From Hofstenia miamia (lineage: Eukaryota; Xenacoelomorpha; Acoela; Hofsteniidae): a DNA stretch of 64,000 nt. The translations under genes and the position numbers were made by a program. Positions 54,661 through 64,000 of this stretch are shown here, piece after piece. The notes beneath the pieces were generated by a model. The model was given only the letters and a program-made list of their open reading frames with translations, did no database searches and was not told the origin of the DNA. Where the stretch lies: contig CABFPE010000077.1 in NCBI GenBank assembly GCA_900660155.1, positions 1,008,947 to 1,072,946 of the forward strand, read 5' to 3'. Position 1 is the stretch's first letter, and every line of letters begins with the position of its first letter.

Positions 54661-57600
54661 TAAAACCTGTTTCAAAAATTTGAGTCATTAATTTTTTGAA
54701 TGAAGGGTAGATTGACTCCTACTGAACTTAGGTGATTATGCATTTATTGTTGCATAGTACTAACTACTAACTGCTCCATTGTAAGCTGACTTTGAAAGCT
54801 TCAACAGATACACTCAATATTGCACATAGAGGACACTAGTTTTTCATTAAGCATATAGATGATGAAGTTGGGGTACATTGTCTTTTATTATTTAAGGAAT
54901 TACATGGTTCTTGAAAATTTTGAATTATATAATGACAAAACACCTTTCTGTTCACATATTAATGCAAAAATGTTAACTTTTGATATTTTATCACAGGGGT
55001 TTTTTCCCATTAGAGGGCAGAGTCCTCTCTCACGAATGTTCACTTGAATATTCCAATATTTCTAAATTTAGTGGCTTGGAGAAAACTGCTTGAAAGGTAT
55101 GAAAAAAATCAAAATGGTTGGAGTCATTAACTGTCCACTGGGCACTTTATTATTAACATTGAGCAGCCTATTGTATTTCTAAGCAGTAAACATTTATTTG
55201 GCAATGCACATATTGTAAAAAGGAGTTTTTACACCTAGAAGCAAATATATATTTACAAATAATTTTTAAAATTAAATTGTTTCCAGTAATTCTGTCAAAT
55301 TTTCAAACAACAAATTTTTATGTCAACTAATTATCCCAAAAGAAGTATTTTTCTAAGGAACAATTATGTAAATTGAGTGTTTTTGAATACTTATTCAAGC
55401 TTATTGCTTATGACTAGTTTTTGATATATTTCCTGTGTCTTTGAAGTTTCTCTTACAACATACTTAGCGGTATTATGTACATATGCCATAGACATAGAGT
55501 ATATATGGGAATTTCGTGTACGTAGTGACCAATATTTATACATATATACAAATATGTATACTACTTAAGTATTGGTTTTCATCAGTATGAATTTGTGACT
55601 TATTGGAAAAATCACCGGTCTGTTTGTGACAAAAATTGACAATGAAATCAAGCTATTTCTGCAGAAATTGTGTATTCGGATTATTCACACTGTGTTCTTA
55701 CAAAAACAGATATAACCAGAGCTGGGTTACATTGATATATTACAATTTCTTAGTAACGAGCAATATAACGCATTATATTGATAAAATAGTGATTAGTAGC
55801 GTTTCACTATTAGGTATAACAATTCGTAACTTTATCCGTTAATTCTTCTAGAATAAATTAAATTACCATTTGACCTGGTTTTTCAATATTTTATTTACAG
55901 AATAAACATGAGCAGAAATATAGAAATGCATGATTTGGTTTAATCAATATACAACATGAAAATGGAAATATAAGAATGAAATATAATAGGTAAAGTGACG
56001 ATTGCTGGTAATATTAACAAGTTACATTTTGTGAGTAAAACATTACTTTTTTCAAAGACAACTCAGTAATATGTAACATTACTTTTGGTTGTTATAAAGG
56101 CAATACAGAATATTATGTATTGCCTTTGTTGTTGTGTACACAACAAAACACAATATGTTGATTTTGTAGGAATTTTTACTTTTTTGTGTACACAACACAA
56201 TATGTTCGATGGGACATAAAAATTTAGGCTCCCAAAATTTATTATTTTCCTTTGATAGAAAAAATCTGCTCATTTTACTGATATTTATTTTCAAATTTAT
56301 TGACAAATTAGTAAGCACATCATTTCTATTTGTGCCATGTCAAGTCGGGTACCCGACTTCACCAGACCCAATTTTGGGAATCGGGTCGAGTGCAATAATT
56401 TGGATTCGAGTCGAGTACGGTCATGGAGCTGGTTCTGTCGGGAATGATAAACTGGATAAAATGCAGTATTATTTTTAACTAATGACGATATCTTAAATTA
56501 TTTTACGCGTCCTTTAGTCTCGCAGATAAAAAAATCGAATTTATTATAAAGGTATATGTTCTAATATTTAATTATTGATTGATATTATGAGTATAAAATT
56601 AATAAAGGAATAATGTATGCCAAATTTCAGCATTAAGGGTTTGAAGTGCTTGAAACAACTAAAAAAATCTCAATAGATTTTCTTAAAATAAAAAATAGTC
56701 CAATAGTAATTTAAATATAGAATGTGAAGTGTCTGAAGTAATAGGTTTTACTGATGTAATGAAATTTCAATACAAATAGCTTTTGGTTGGTAATTGATAT
56801 TTAATTACCAGAATTGGCTTATTCCCTGTATGCACTGCTCTACTTAATTATGTATACAATTTTGCCTATTGCTATTAAAGTTTTGTATTATAATTAATGG
56901 TAGTTAGTAAAAGTATGCTACAACTGAATAAACTTAATAAGTTACAGAATAATTATTCATATTCTAAAGATTTTTTGTAGACCAGCAATGTTTTTATTAA
57001 ATAGAAAATTCCTACAAAAATTGGTAAGATCATTTGGGTTTCTCACATTTTTTGTAAGGAAATTGAAAATCTTGTTTGGGTGGAAGGAAATGATATTTTA
57101 TTTATTGCACTTGATAAATTGTTCGCACATATTCGTATTATAGATCATAGTTTTTCTAAGCAATGGTGTAATTAAATGCTTCATATCTTAGAGAAAGAAT
57201 ATAGCAAATCAACGTTCTCAAGTATTTCCGTTAAAACATGTAGCCACATGTTGTTCATCTTCAGTTACGCCACATGCAGGATTTTTTAGTGGAGGAACAC
57301 CTCAATCTTGATGAAGTGGAGTGCTGTGAGGAAAGCGGGACGAAAATATTCAAAACATCGATCCTAAAAAATGGATTACACCATCAAGAGTTTCTAAAGT
57401 TTGTAAATTTTCTAATGAAAAATTTTCAATTTACCAATACACAAAAACTTTGAAAATCGTAAGGGGTCAAATCCACCATGTCCCTTTTGCATACGCAACT
57501 GTCGTCAGTGATTATGAAGAAAAATCACATTCTGATTGCGCCCTTGGACTGAAAAGATTATATTCTATGGGATATGGAATCTCAAAATATTAACCTTATA

Positions 57601-58700
57601 AAAATGGTTTCTTTACCTGTTATAATTTCCATTGAAGCTTCATATATATTAATCATGGTGTACTGGATTTAGATTGCCAATAACCAATCAAATGCAATAA
57701 TTTTATTGAAAATAACGTTTAAGTTAAGGAAATGTCATTTACATATATTTGAATTTCACTTAAATAAGAACTACTCTAAGTTATTTAGGAAATATTATTA
57801 TCTTCAACCCGATTGGGAATTTCATATTTCAGCCCTATCCCACCTGATACATATTACAACTATGAATCAGTTTAAGGATCGAATGCCAAATGATCAACTT
57901 TGCTTACTGTAATTATTTTGAAAATAGACACCCATGTGATCACACATTTTCGTTCTCGTTTCCATACCGGAACAGTTTGTAAGATTTGGTTCTGTACACT
58001 TCTGGTCCCGTAATAAATTAAATGTGCTAAAATTATTAATTATAGTAATACTGAACTATTATACAGACATATTTTAGCTTGGCAAATATACTACTGCAAT
58101 TATAATACAAAATAAAAGCAAATATTAATTTACATTGGTCCGGTAACGTGTTTTTTTGGTCACGGTCTCGCAGGATTCTAATTGAAAATCTATTTTTTGC
58201 TTAAAATATTTAATGTAAGAAGAATGGCTTAGTATTTGGGATCCTTGAGCCTCTCTTTTAGAGAACATCCTACAAACACATTTATAATTCTGTTGTGTTG
58301 TATGAAAACCTCCCACAACGACAAGCCTAGATATAGCTGTACCCAACTTTAGCCATATTGAATGCACTTACATAATATCTTAACTAAACAATCAAAATAT
58401 AAAGTTAGAGAAAAACAGGCATAATTGTCATGCATTATAAACTTCCCAGTTTTTTATATGCCAATTGTTTTTGGTCTATTGCTAGAGACAAAAATTCCTG
58501 TAGGATTTGAAGTTTTATCGTATGCCATAATATGATATAAATGTATGAATATTATTTCCACATAAAATTAAAGATCTCTTTAATGCCAGAAGTCTAACAA
58601 TAAAAATGGCGAAGAAGGCAAGTTTAATTCAAAAAATAAAACTGTGAAACAGAAGTCACTAAAGATATGTCTCATCATTTGGAAGCCTCATAATTCTTTG
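54661..58700. other. Intergenic with small hairpins; no gene recognised
   Basis: Mostly AT-rich. 54661-55080 may still be flanking Tc1 sequence. 56340-56430 is a GC-richer patch with gtcgggtacccgac (palindromic, 56344-56357) and repeats of gggtcgag/gagtcgag. No ORF longer than 90 codons matches any family. Confidence 0.45.
56096..56146. repeat. Hairpin plus 18-bp palindrome
   Basis: aaaggcaatac (56096-56106) pairs exactly with gtattgccttt (56117-56127). Directly after it, ttgttgtgtacacaacaa (56129-56146) is a perfect palindrome. The gtgtacacaacaxaacacaatatgtt block recurs at 56186-56206. Confidence 0.75.
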
Positions 58701-58708
58701 ATGAGCGC

Positions 58709-59209
58709 TTAAGCTTTTTGTACAGAACGCCTGTTGTTCCTATGGGGGTTCCTTTTTCTTGTGCAAATTTTGATTATTATGCAGCAATAACCTCCAAACA
58801 GAATCAAAAACGCGAGAAGTGATAAGAAAAGTAATATACTAACATAAAAAAAACCGCCAAATGCTTTTGATAATTGCTGATATGTTTCTATCCAATAATC
58901 CAAGACACTGCAGCATTTCTTGGATGAAGGACAACAGTATGTATTAGAAGTTTCATTTAATGATTTTGCAATGCAGTTGCTATATTCTCTGCATTCAAAT
59001 ATAGAAGTGGAGATCTCTTTCGCCCTTAGCTTTTCCCAAATATAATCAGCCTCACTGCAACAATACGATATTCCTAATTGATTATGGCAACAGTAATGTT
59101 CATCGAATAACAGCATGCAATTGCTGCAGAAAAACGTCTGTGCGAAACTGAATCCAATTAAATTTACGCACGTGCATAGACAGAAAGCAAGCGACTGAAA
59201 ATCTAGCAT
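58709..59209 (-). CDS. Cysteine-rich single-pass membrane protein, Shisa/CYYR1/VOPP1-like (166 aa)
   Basis: An intact 166-codon frame in a single exon. Residues 1-23 are a signal peptide (FCLCTCVNLIGFSFA). The ectodomain (about 24-118) has twelve cysteines, eight of them as CC pairs at 40-41, 50-51, 92-93 and 99-100, and one N-glycosylation site (NET, residue 85). Residues about 119-146 are a transmembrane helix with CC at its end, followed by a short basic cytoplasmic tail (TRKRNPHRNNRRSVQKA). This architecture is that of the Shisa/CYYR1/WBP1-VOPP1 group of small type I membrane proteins, which act as adaptors for receptor trafficking. Assignment to a particular member is not possible. The start is the first ATG of the signal peptide. 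The 3' end has attaaa-type signals about 80 nt downstream. The coding strand is minus and no introns are needed. Confidence 0.7.
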   Translation of the reverse strand: MLDFQSLAFCLCTCVNLIGFSFAQTFFCSNCMLLFDEHYCCHNQLGISYCCSEADYIWEKLRAKEISTSIFECREYSNCIAKSLNETSNTYCCPSSKKCCSVLDYWIETYQQLSKAFGGFFYVSILLFLSLLAFLILFGGYCCIIIKICTRKRNPHRNNRRSVQKA

Positions 59210-59393
59210 TGAAATAACTGTAGCACAGAATGAAAATTAGCAAATGAAGTATCCAATTAGAAAGCTTTACGTTTCCATAGTGTTCGTTCACTAGCACAGC
59301 GGAGTGAGTTATTGTGAGTAAACTATATTTTGCGCAGCTTAGATAACAGTACTAATCGCTAGCATATATTCTTGGAATAGAATATAATACACT

Positions 59394-60507
59394 CAGGGGC
59401 GGCTACAGAAAATTTTTTAAAAGGGACCGAATGTAGAATAAAATGCTAGGTGCATAACTGGGTACTACAAGAGAGGGCATAAAACTTTTGAATTTTCAAT
59501 TTTTAAAATTCATCAATATGTACGGGCTTCACCACCATCTACGGACTTCAAAAATGGAAACATAGAATTCGTGCAATTTTTCAAGACTCAGCACATTTTT
59601 TTCAAATTACGCTTTAATAATGACATGTGTTTTTAAGAGATTCTGTCCTTATGCACTACAAAATAGACCAATGGTATAAGATTAAGTAAATTACAAATGT
59701 TCACTCAATTGTATGAATGTGTGCTTAGTTTTAATTTCAATCAATATTGTTGAATTTGTTGGTAAAATTAAAGAAAATCAACCAATTCAAAAATGTAGAG
59801 CTCTTGATAAATAAATAAATTCTAAAATTAAAAAATTGTGCACGGTTTTGATGTGGCACACAATTTTTTTTTGGATTTTTGGAATACGTGCATGGTGTTG
59901 AATTTGAGTACAAACAATTTGATCAACCCTATTGAGTATCGTCAAATAGGGCAAGTAGGAATTAGGAACAGTGTTGAGAAATAAAAATGGTAGACAAGAG
60001 GCAAATTCTATTTAATTATTGTACTCAAGCTTTGCTTAATATAATGTTTTTTTGTGTATACATTAATCACTATTTGTTTATATGCCACGGGGTAACCGAA
60101 GCTATGGTCATCTAATTTCATTAGTATTTTTTAAAATTAAAATAATTTAAAATTTTATGCTTAAATTAAAATACACCACAGAAATCACATGTGTTCCCAT
60201 TCACCCCATCCAAAAGGGTGGATTAAAATACTTCTAAAATTTAAAACACTTTCTGAAAACTAAATATTCTTATTTTTATTGAAATGAAATTTCAGGATAC
60301 ATAGGACATATTATAGCGTAAAAATTCAATGAAATACACTTTAAAATACTAGATCTTTGAAAAAAACTTAAAAAACTGCTCCAATTCATTCCGTTTGAAA
60401 GTATTAAGGAATATTCTTTTGTGATTTATATTGTAACATTTTAATGAATTTTTCATATTTTAGAGGGGGGCGCTGCCCTCTCGCCTCCCCCTCTGTATCC
60501 ACCCTTG
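59394..60507. mobile_element. Non-autonomous hAT element (1,114 bp)
   Basis: It begins caggggcggctacaga, and the reverse complement of its end reads caagggtggatacaga, 13 of 16 identical. Perfect 8-bp target duplications aatacact flank it at 59386-59393 and 60508-60515. The right end carries a G-rich/C-rich tract (aggggggcgctgccctc). The interior is AT-rich with no transposase. Part of it (59640-59960) resembles 39560-39870. It sits 184 bp upstream of the ATG of the neighbouring membrane-protein gene. Confidence 0.9.
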
Positions 60508-60515
60508 AATACACT

Positions 60516-61924
60516 CATTCTTTTATATAAATTCATTTTATAAGAATCACAAAACTCAAATGTTAAAAAATGTTCAAAATTATTTAAGAATCAACCTGAG
60601 GCTTGAAATAGTAATTCAGGGATTTCTTAAAATCTAATGTACTGAGATGTTGGTAAATTTTTGGTTTTTGTGTATTTAATGCTAACATTAATATTTTCCT
60701 ATTTTTCACCCATTCTAATAACGTTCAAACGTATATAATATTTGACAAATAAAGATAGTTCTCGACTCATAAGTTTTGTAAGTATGAAAATGTTGACTTT
60801 TGATACCTCCAATTCAATCTTATAAATACTATTTGAATTATGTAAGAATATTTTAGACATATACAAGAATTATTAAATAAATAACACTTGGCTCATATTG
60901 ACCTAATCACTAAGAATCATTAAGGCTTGGCTCGATTTATGCAATCTCATAAAAAAAGAAAGGTTTATCATAAATAGAAGAAATGGCGCAACCAAGATGT
61001 AGTACTTGCACATATCTCAAGAAAGGCAATTAGTAAGTGCTCGCTTTTATAAAGAATACCTACCATATACGCACATGATCAAAAGCAGGGCAAATGCATT
61101 GGGTTTGTTAACAGTAGAAAGTCCAATGATTCTATATCTTAAATTCATGCAGTTGTCAGAATTGTGGCATTCAAGTAAAACTAATGAAAACAAAGCAAAT
61201 GAAAGAAAAGTGTCAAAAGAACAAAATAAGCTGTTTTCTATATAAATTCTCATTACATGAGGCATTACAAATGCATTTAAGATGTGCAAAGTGGTCAAAT
61301 TTGACCGCTCAGACTTTCTAGTGTTAAATTGTTTACTTGGCAAGAATTTTCAACTTAATGAAACTTAATTAAACTAAAACAATGAAATATAGAGTCTTAT
61401 TAATCAAAAATATCAGCAAACAATTCAAACAAATAATCTAATCCAAAGACCTCTTATAAGACAAATGACAAGAGCTGCCAGTCCTGTCAATCGATTTTCA
61501 TATGAATATGCTATTTTTCAGATAAATATTAGGACGTCACAATGTGCTGAAATGGGCATAGTTGCCATAATATTGAAAGTTTATTAATTTGATGACCACT
61601 TTGAATATCGTGTGGTCAAGATTACAATTATAGCAATATTGTGCTTTTGGGAACTAACTTGATAGCTTAAAACATCTGGCCAAATACAATATTTGTATCA
61701 TTCCTCATTTGTTGTAGTACACTTATTAACTCCTTAACGGGATTTAATGCAGCCTATATATTAAAATTCGTTTGGTTTACTACTGTTGGGTCTATACAAA
61801 ACCACTTAACTCTATTGGATCTGGGCTTTTGGGCTTCTTATGCGTGGATGGGTTTATGATATTAAATTTATACTTTGCACAAATATTCTGCATATCAGCA
61901 CTACAATTTGAATATTCAGAAATT
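60516..61924. other. Intergenic; palindrome at 61293-61306
   Basis: No gene is called. Overlapping frames of 79 (plus, 61006-61245) and 98 codons (minus, 61343-61047) face each other over a moderately GC-rich stretch, and neither shows a known domain. ggtcaaatttgacc at 61293-61306 is a perfect 14-bp palindrome. Confidence 0.4.
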
Positions 61925-62908
61925 TAATGCCATCATTACTTTAAGATGTCATCCAACCTAAAAATATAGGGATTTTTGAAATATATGAAATATGAATTAG
62001 TTTTAACAATTGAAAATAATAGAATTCATTAGAATTCTTTCCTAACTCATCAATTATGATTTTCATGATTATCTTATTTTTTTCACCCTGACAATAATAA
62101 TTCTTTTTTGCAAAAATATGAACTATACCTCGGGTTTAAAAACAATACCATGCATAACATGAAAATATATTTAGAAAATTATTTATTAGGACGTTATGAT
62201 ATCCAATAAAAACTAGAAAAATCACCAAGTCTCGGTACGATGCTACATAACTTTTTGAGAAATAATCAAAACTTTAATAAAGAAAGGAAATCCTCCCACT
62301 CTTCCCCTCAGGTCGAAGAGGGTTAACTCAAAACATTATTTTAGATATCAGTATGAAAAGTAGCAAACAATTATTGTATAATAACATAATATGAATAAAC
62401 AATAGAAAGCCATTATTCATTGAATTTGCGTTGCATTTATCAATTCTATCTTTTTCCATTTTCAGTAATTGTTAAAGTATATATTGACAATTATCTTGTT
62501 TGCAGACAAAGAAGTTGTTAGCTGATGATTATATATGTTTTTAAGTAATCATTCAATTGACTGAAGAAACCTATAAGTCCATCAATTACCAATATCCTTG
62601 AATTTATAGTGTTATAAATATCCATGAATTGTCCAATTTCAATTATGATAGGTACACAGGCCAGTTTATAACAGTGAAATGCAACAGATGGTTATCGGAG
62701 TCCAATCATATCCAAATTATAAACAACAGGCTGCGAAACTAAAAAGTCTATTGAACGAGTCCAGGGATGCATTCGCCAAAGATGAAAATGATTATAGACA
62801 TCGAACATTATATTGATACTGCTAATGAGAGACCTCCGTACAAAATGAGATCTAGAATGCCTCAACAAGTACAATAAGAACTATAGAGTGGTAATCTTCT
62901 TGTTCTCT
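61925..62908 (+). repeat. 985-bp duplication, copy 1
   Basis: Matches 62910-63893 base by base except for a handful of substitutions (for example acaattattg/acaattactg, and gcatttatcaatt/ggttttatcagct near 62430). A single N (62909) separates the copies. Includes the same gypsy-like scrap as copy 2. Confidence 0.93.
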
Positions 62909-62909
62909 N
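62909..62909. other. Single undetermined base at a probable assembly join
   Basis: The N stands exactly between two nearly identical 984-bp copies. Confidence 0.95.
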
Positions 62910-63893
62910 TAATGCCATCATTACTTTAAGATGTCATCAAACCTAAAAATATAGGGATTTTTGAAATATATGAAATATGAATTAGTTTTAACAATTGAAA
63001 ATAATAGAATTCATTAGAATTCTTTCCTAACTCATCAATTATGATTTTCATGATTATCTTATTTTTTTCACCCTGACAATAATAATTCTTTTTTGCAAAA
63101 ATATGAACTATACCTCGGGTTTAAAAACAATACCATGCATAACATGAAAATATATTTAGAAAATTATTTATTAGGACGTTATGATATCCAATAAAAACTA
63201 GAAAAATCACCAAGTCTCGGTACGATGCTACATAACTTTTTGAGAAATAATCAAAACTTTAATAAAGAAAGGAAATCCTCCCACTCTTCCCCTCAGGTCG
63301 AAGAGGGTTAACTCAAAACATTATTTTAGATATCAGTATGAAAAGTAGCAAACAATTACTGTATAATAACATAATATGAATAAACAATAGAAAGCCATTA
63401 TTCATTGAATTTGCGTTGGTTTTATCAGCTCTATCTTTTTCCATTTTCAGTAATTGTTAAAGTATATATTGACAATTATCTTGTTTGCAGACAAAGAAGT
63501 TGTTAGCTGATGATTATATATGTTTTTAAGTAATCATTCAATTGACTGAAGAAACCTATAAGTCCATCAATTACCAATATCCTTGAATTTATAGTGTTAT
63601 AAATATCCATGAATTGTCCAATTTCAATTATGATAGGTACACAGGCCAGTTTATAACAGTGAAATGCAACAGATGGTTATCGGAGTCCAATCATATCCAA
63701 ATTATAAACAACAGGCTGCGAAACTAAAAAGTCTATTGAACGAGTCCAGGGATGCATTCGCCAAAGATGAAAATGATTATAGACATCGAACATTATATTG
63801 ATACTGCTAATGAGAGACCTCCGTACAAAATGAGATCTAGAATGCCTCAACAAGTACAATAAGAACTATAGAGTGGTAATCTTCTTGTTCTCT
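62910..63893 (+). repeat. 985-bp duplication, copy 2
   Basis: See copy 1. The 60-codon minus-strand frames at 62692-62874 and 63677-63859 are shadows of the gypsy-like coding strand. Confidence 0.93.
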
Positions 63894-64000
63894 AACTAGA
63901 AAAAGGAATGGAAAACACACATTGTTTATTGATTTAGCCGCCGGATACTGGCAAATTCCACTTTGCGAATTATCTAAATAAAAAACACCATTTCTGGTAG
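63660..64000 (+). pseudogene. Ty3/Gypsy pol remnant, runs off the window end
   Basis: The plus strand reads SLLNESRDAFAKDEND and, after a frameshift, EHYIDTANERPPYKM. This is the protease-RT junction of Ty3/Gypsy pol (family H.IdTgd..P...). From about 63918 it reads LFIDLAAGYWQIPL, the RT block containing the first catalytic aspartate (FsslDl.sGYwQi), followed by an in-frame TAA (SK*KTPF). The roughly 90 residues expected between the two blocks are missing, so there is an internal deletion at about 63890-63915. The element probably continues beyond base 64000. Confidence 0.8.

Noticed and set aside
61006-61343. Overlapping sense/antisense gene pair
   Set aside because: Neither frame shows a domain, splice sites or repeat structure; overlapping open frames of this size occur by chance.
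1-64000. CRISPR arrays, bacterial operons, tRNA or rRNA genes
   Set aside because: No regularly spaced identical repeats, ribosome-binding-site-led ORF chains or cloverleaf consensus boxes were seen. The window is eukaryotic.

Overview
The window is AT-rich animal (metazoan) nuclear DNA. The evidence is a host gene with classic GT-AG introns (tubulin-folding cofactor A), AATAAA-type 3' ends, and a dense load of animal-type mobile elements: Ty3/Gypsy, CR1/Jockey-like LINEs, Tc1/mariner, several hAT elements and a Polinton/Maverick-like element. The species cannot be named from the sequence. A 40-nt intron and the low GC suggest an invertebrate, but this is inference. No tRNA, rRNA or CRISPR array was seen.

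Layout. 1-7.6 kb: a 357-bp non-autonomous hAT element, a broken multicopy-type ORF (2.5-3.2 kb), LINE scraps and a 63-bp direct repeat. 7.66-13.3 kb: a complete but decayed Ty3/Gypsy element on the minus strand. It has 165-bp LTRs, gag, protease, the start of reverse transcriptase, integrase, and an extra ORF after pol with SGNH-hydrolase-like motifs. 14.5-27.0 kb: TBCA on the plus strand, four exons encoding 121 aa. Its 9.6-kb first intron and 2.5-kb third intron are full of repeats, including two LINE 3' ends facing outward, an N gap flanked by duplicated sequence, a 1.2-kb inverted-terminal-repeat element and a hAT promoter/exon-1 fragment.

27.7-38.2 kb: remnants of a Polinton/Maverick or adintovirus-like element, with a capsid-like gene on the minus strand and a packaging-ATPase remnant on the plus strand. 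Between and beyond them lie a three-copy tandem repeat, an 805-bp tandem duplication and a 918-bp inverted repeat with a 3.4-kb spacer. 40.5-47 kb: a hAT cluster. A 4,067-bp hAT element with ZMYM/TTF-finger-type transposase has a perfect 8-bp target duplication, a recognisable TATA box, a 5' exon and an intron. It lies inside an older element with similar ends and is broken only by one stop codon and one frameshift.

47.5-55 kb: a foldback repeat, two LINEs in tandem (each with endonuclease and/or reverse transcriptase), and a Tc1 transposase fragment. 58.7-59.2 kb: an intact single-exon ORF for a cysteine-rich single-pass membrane protein of Shisa/CYYR1/VOPP1 style, with a 1.1-kb hAT element inserted 184 bp upstream of its ATG. 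61.9-63.9 kb: a 985-bp direct duplication joined by a single N (probable assembly artefact), carrying a Ty3/Gypsy pol remnant that runs off the window end.

Only TBCA and the 166-aa membrane-protein ORF look like functioning host genes. Nearly everything else is mobile-element sequence at different stages of decay. The most unusual items are the post-pol SGNH-like ORF of the Gypsy element, the capsid/ATPase remnant region with its large inverted repeat, and the nearly intact hAT with an intron hairpin.
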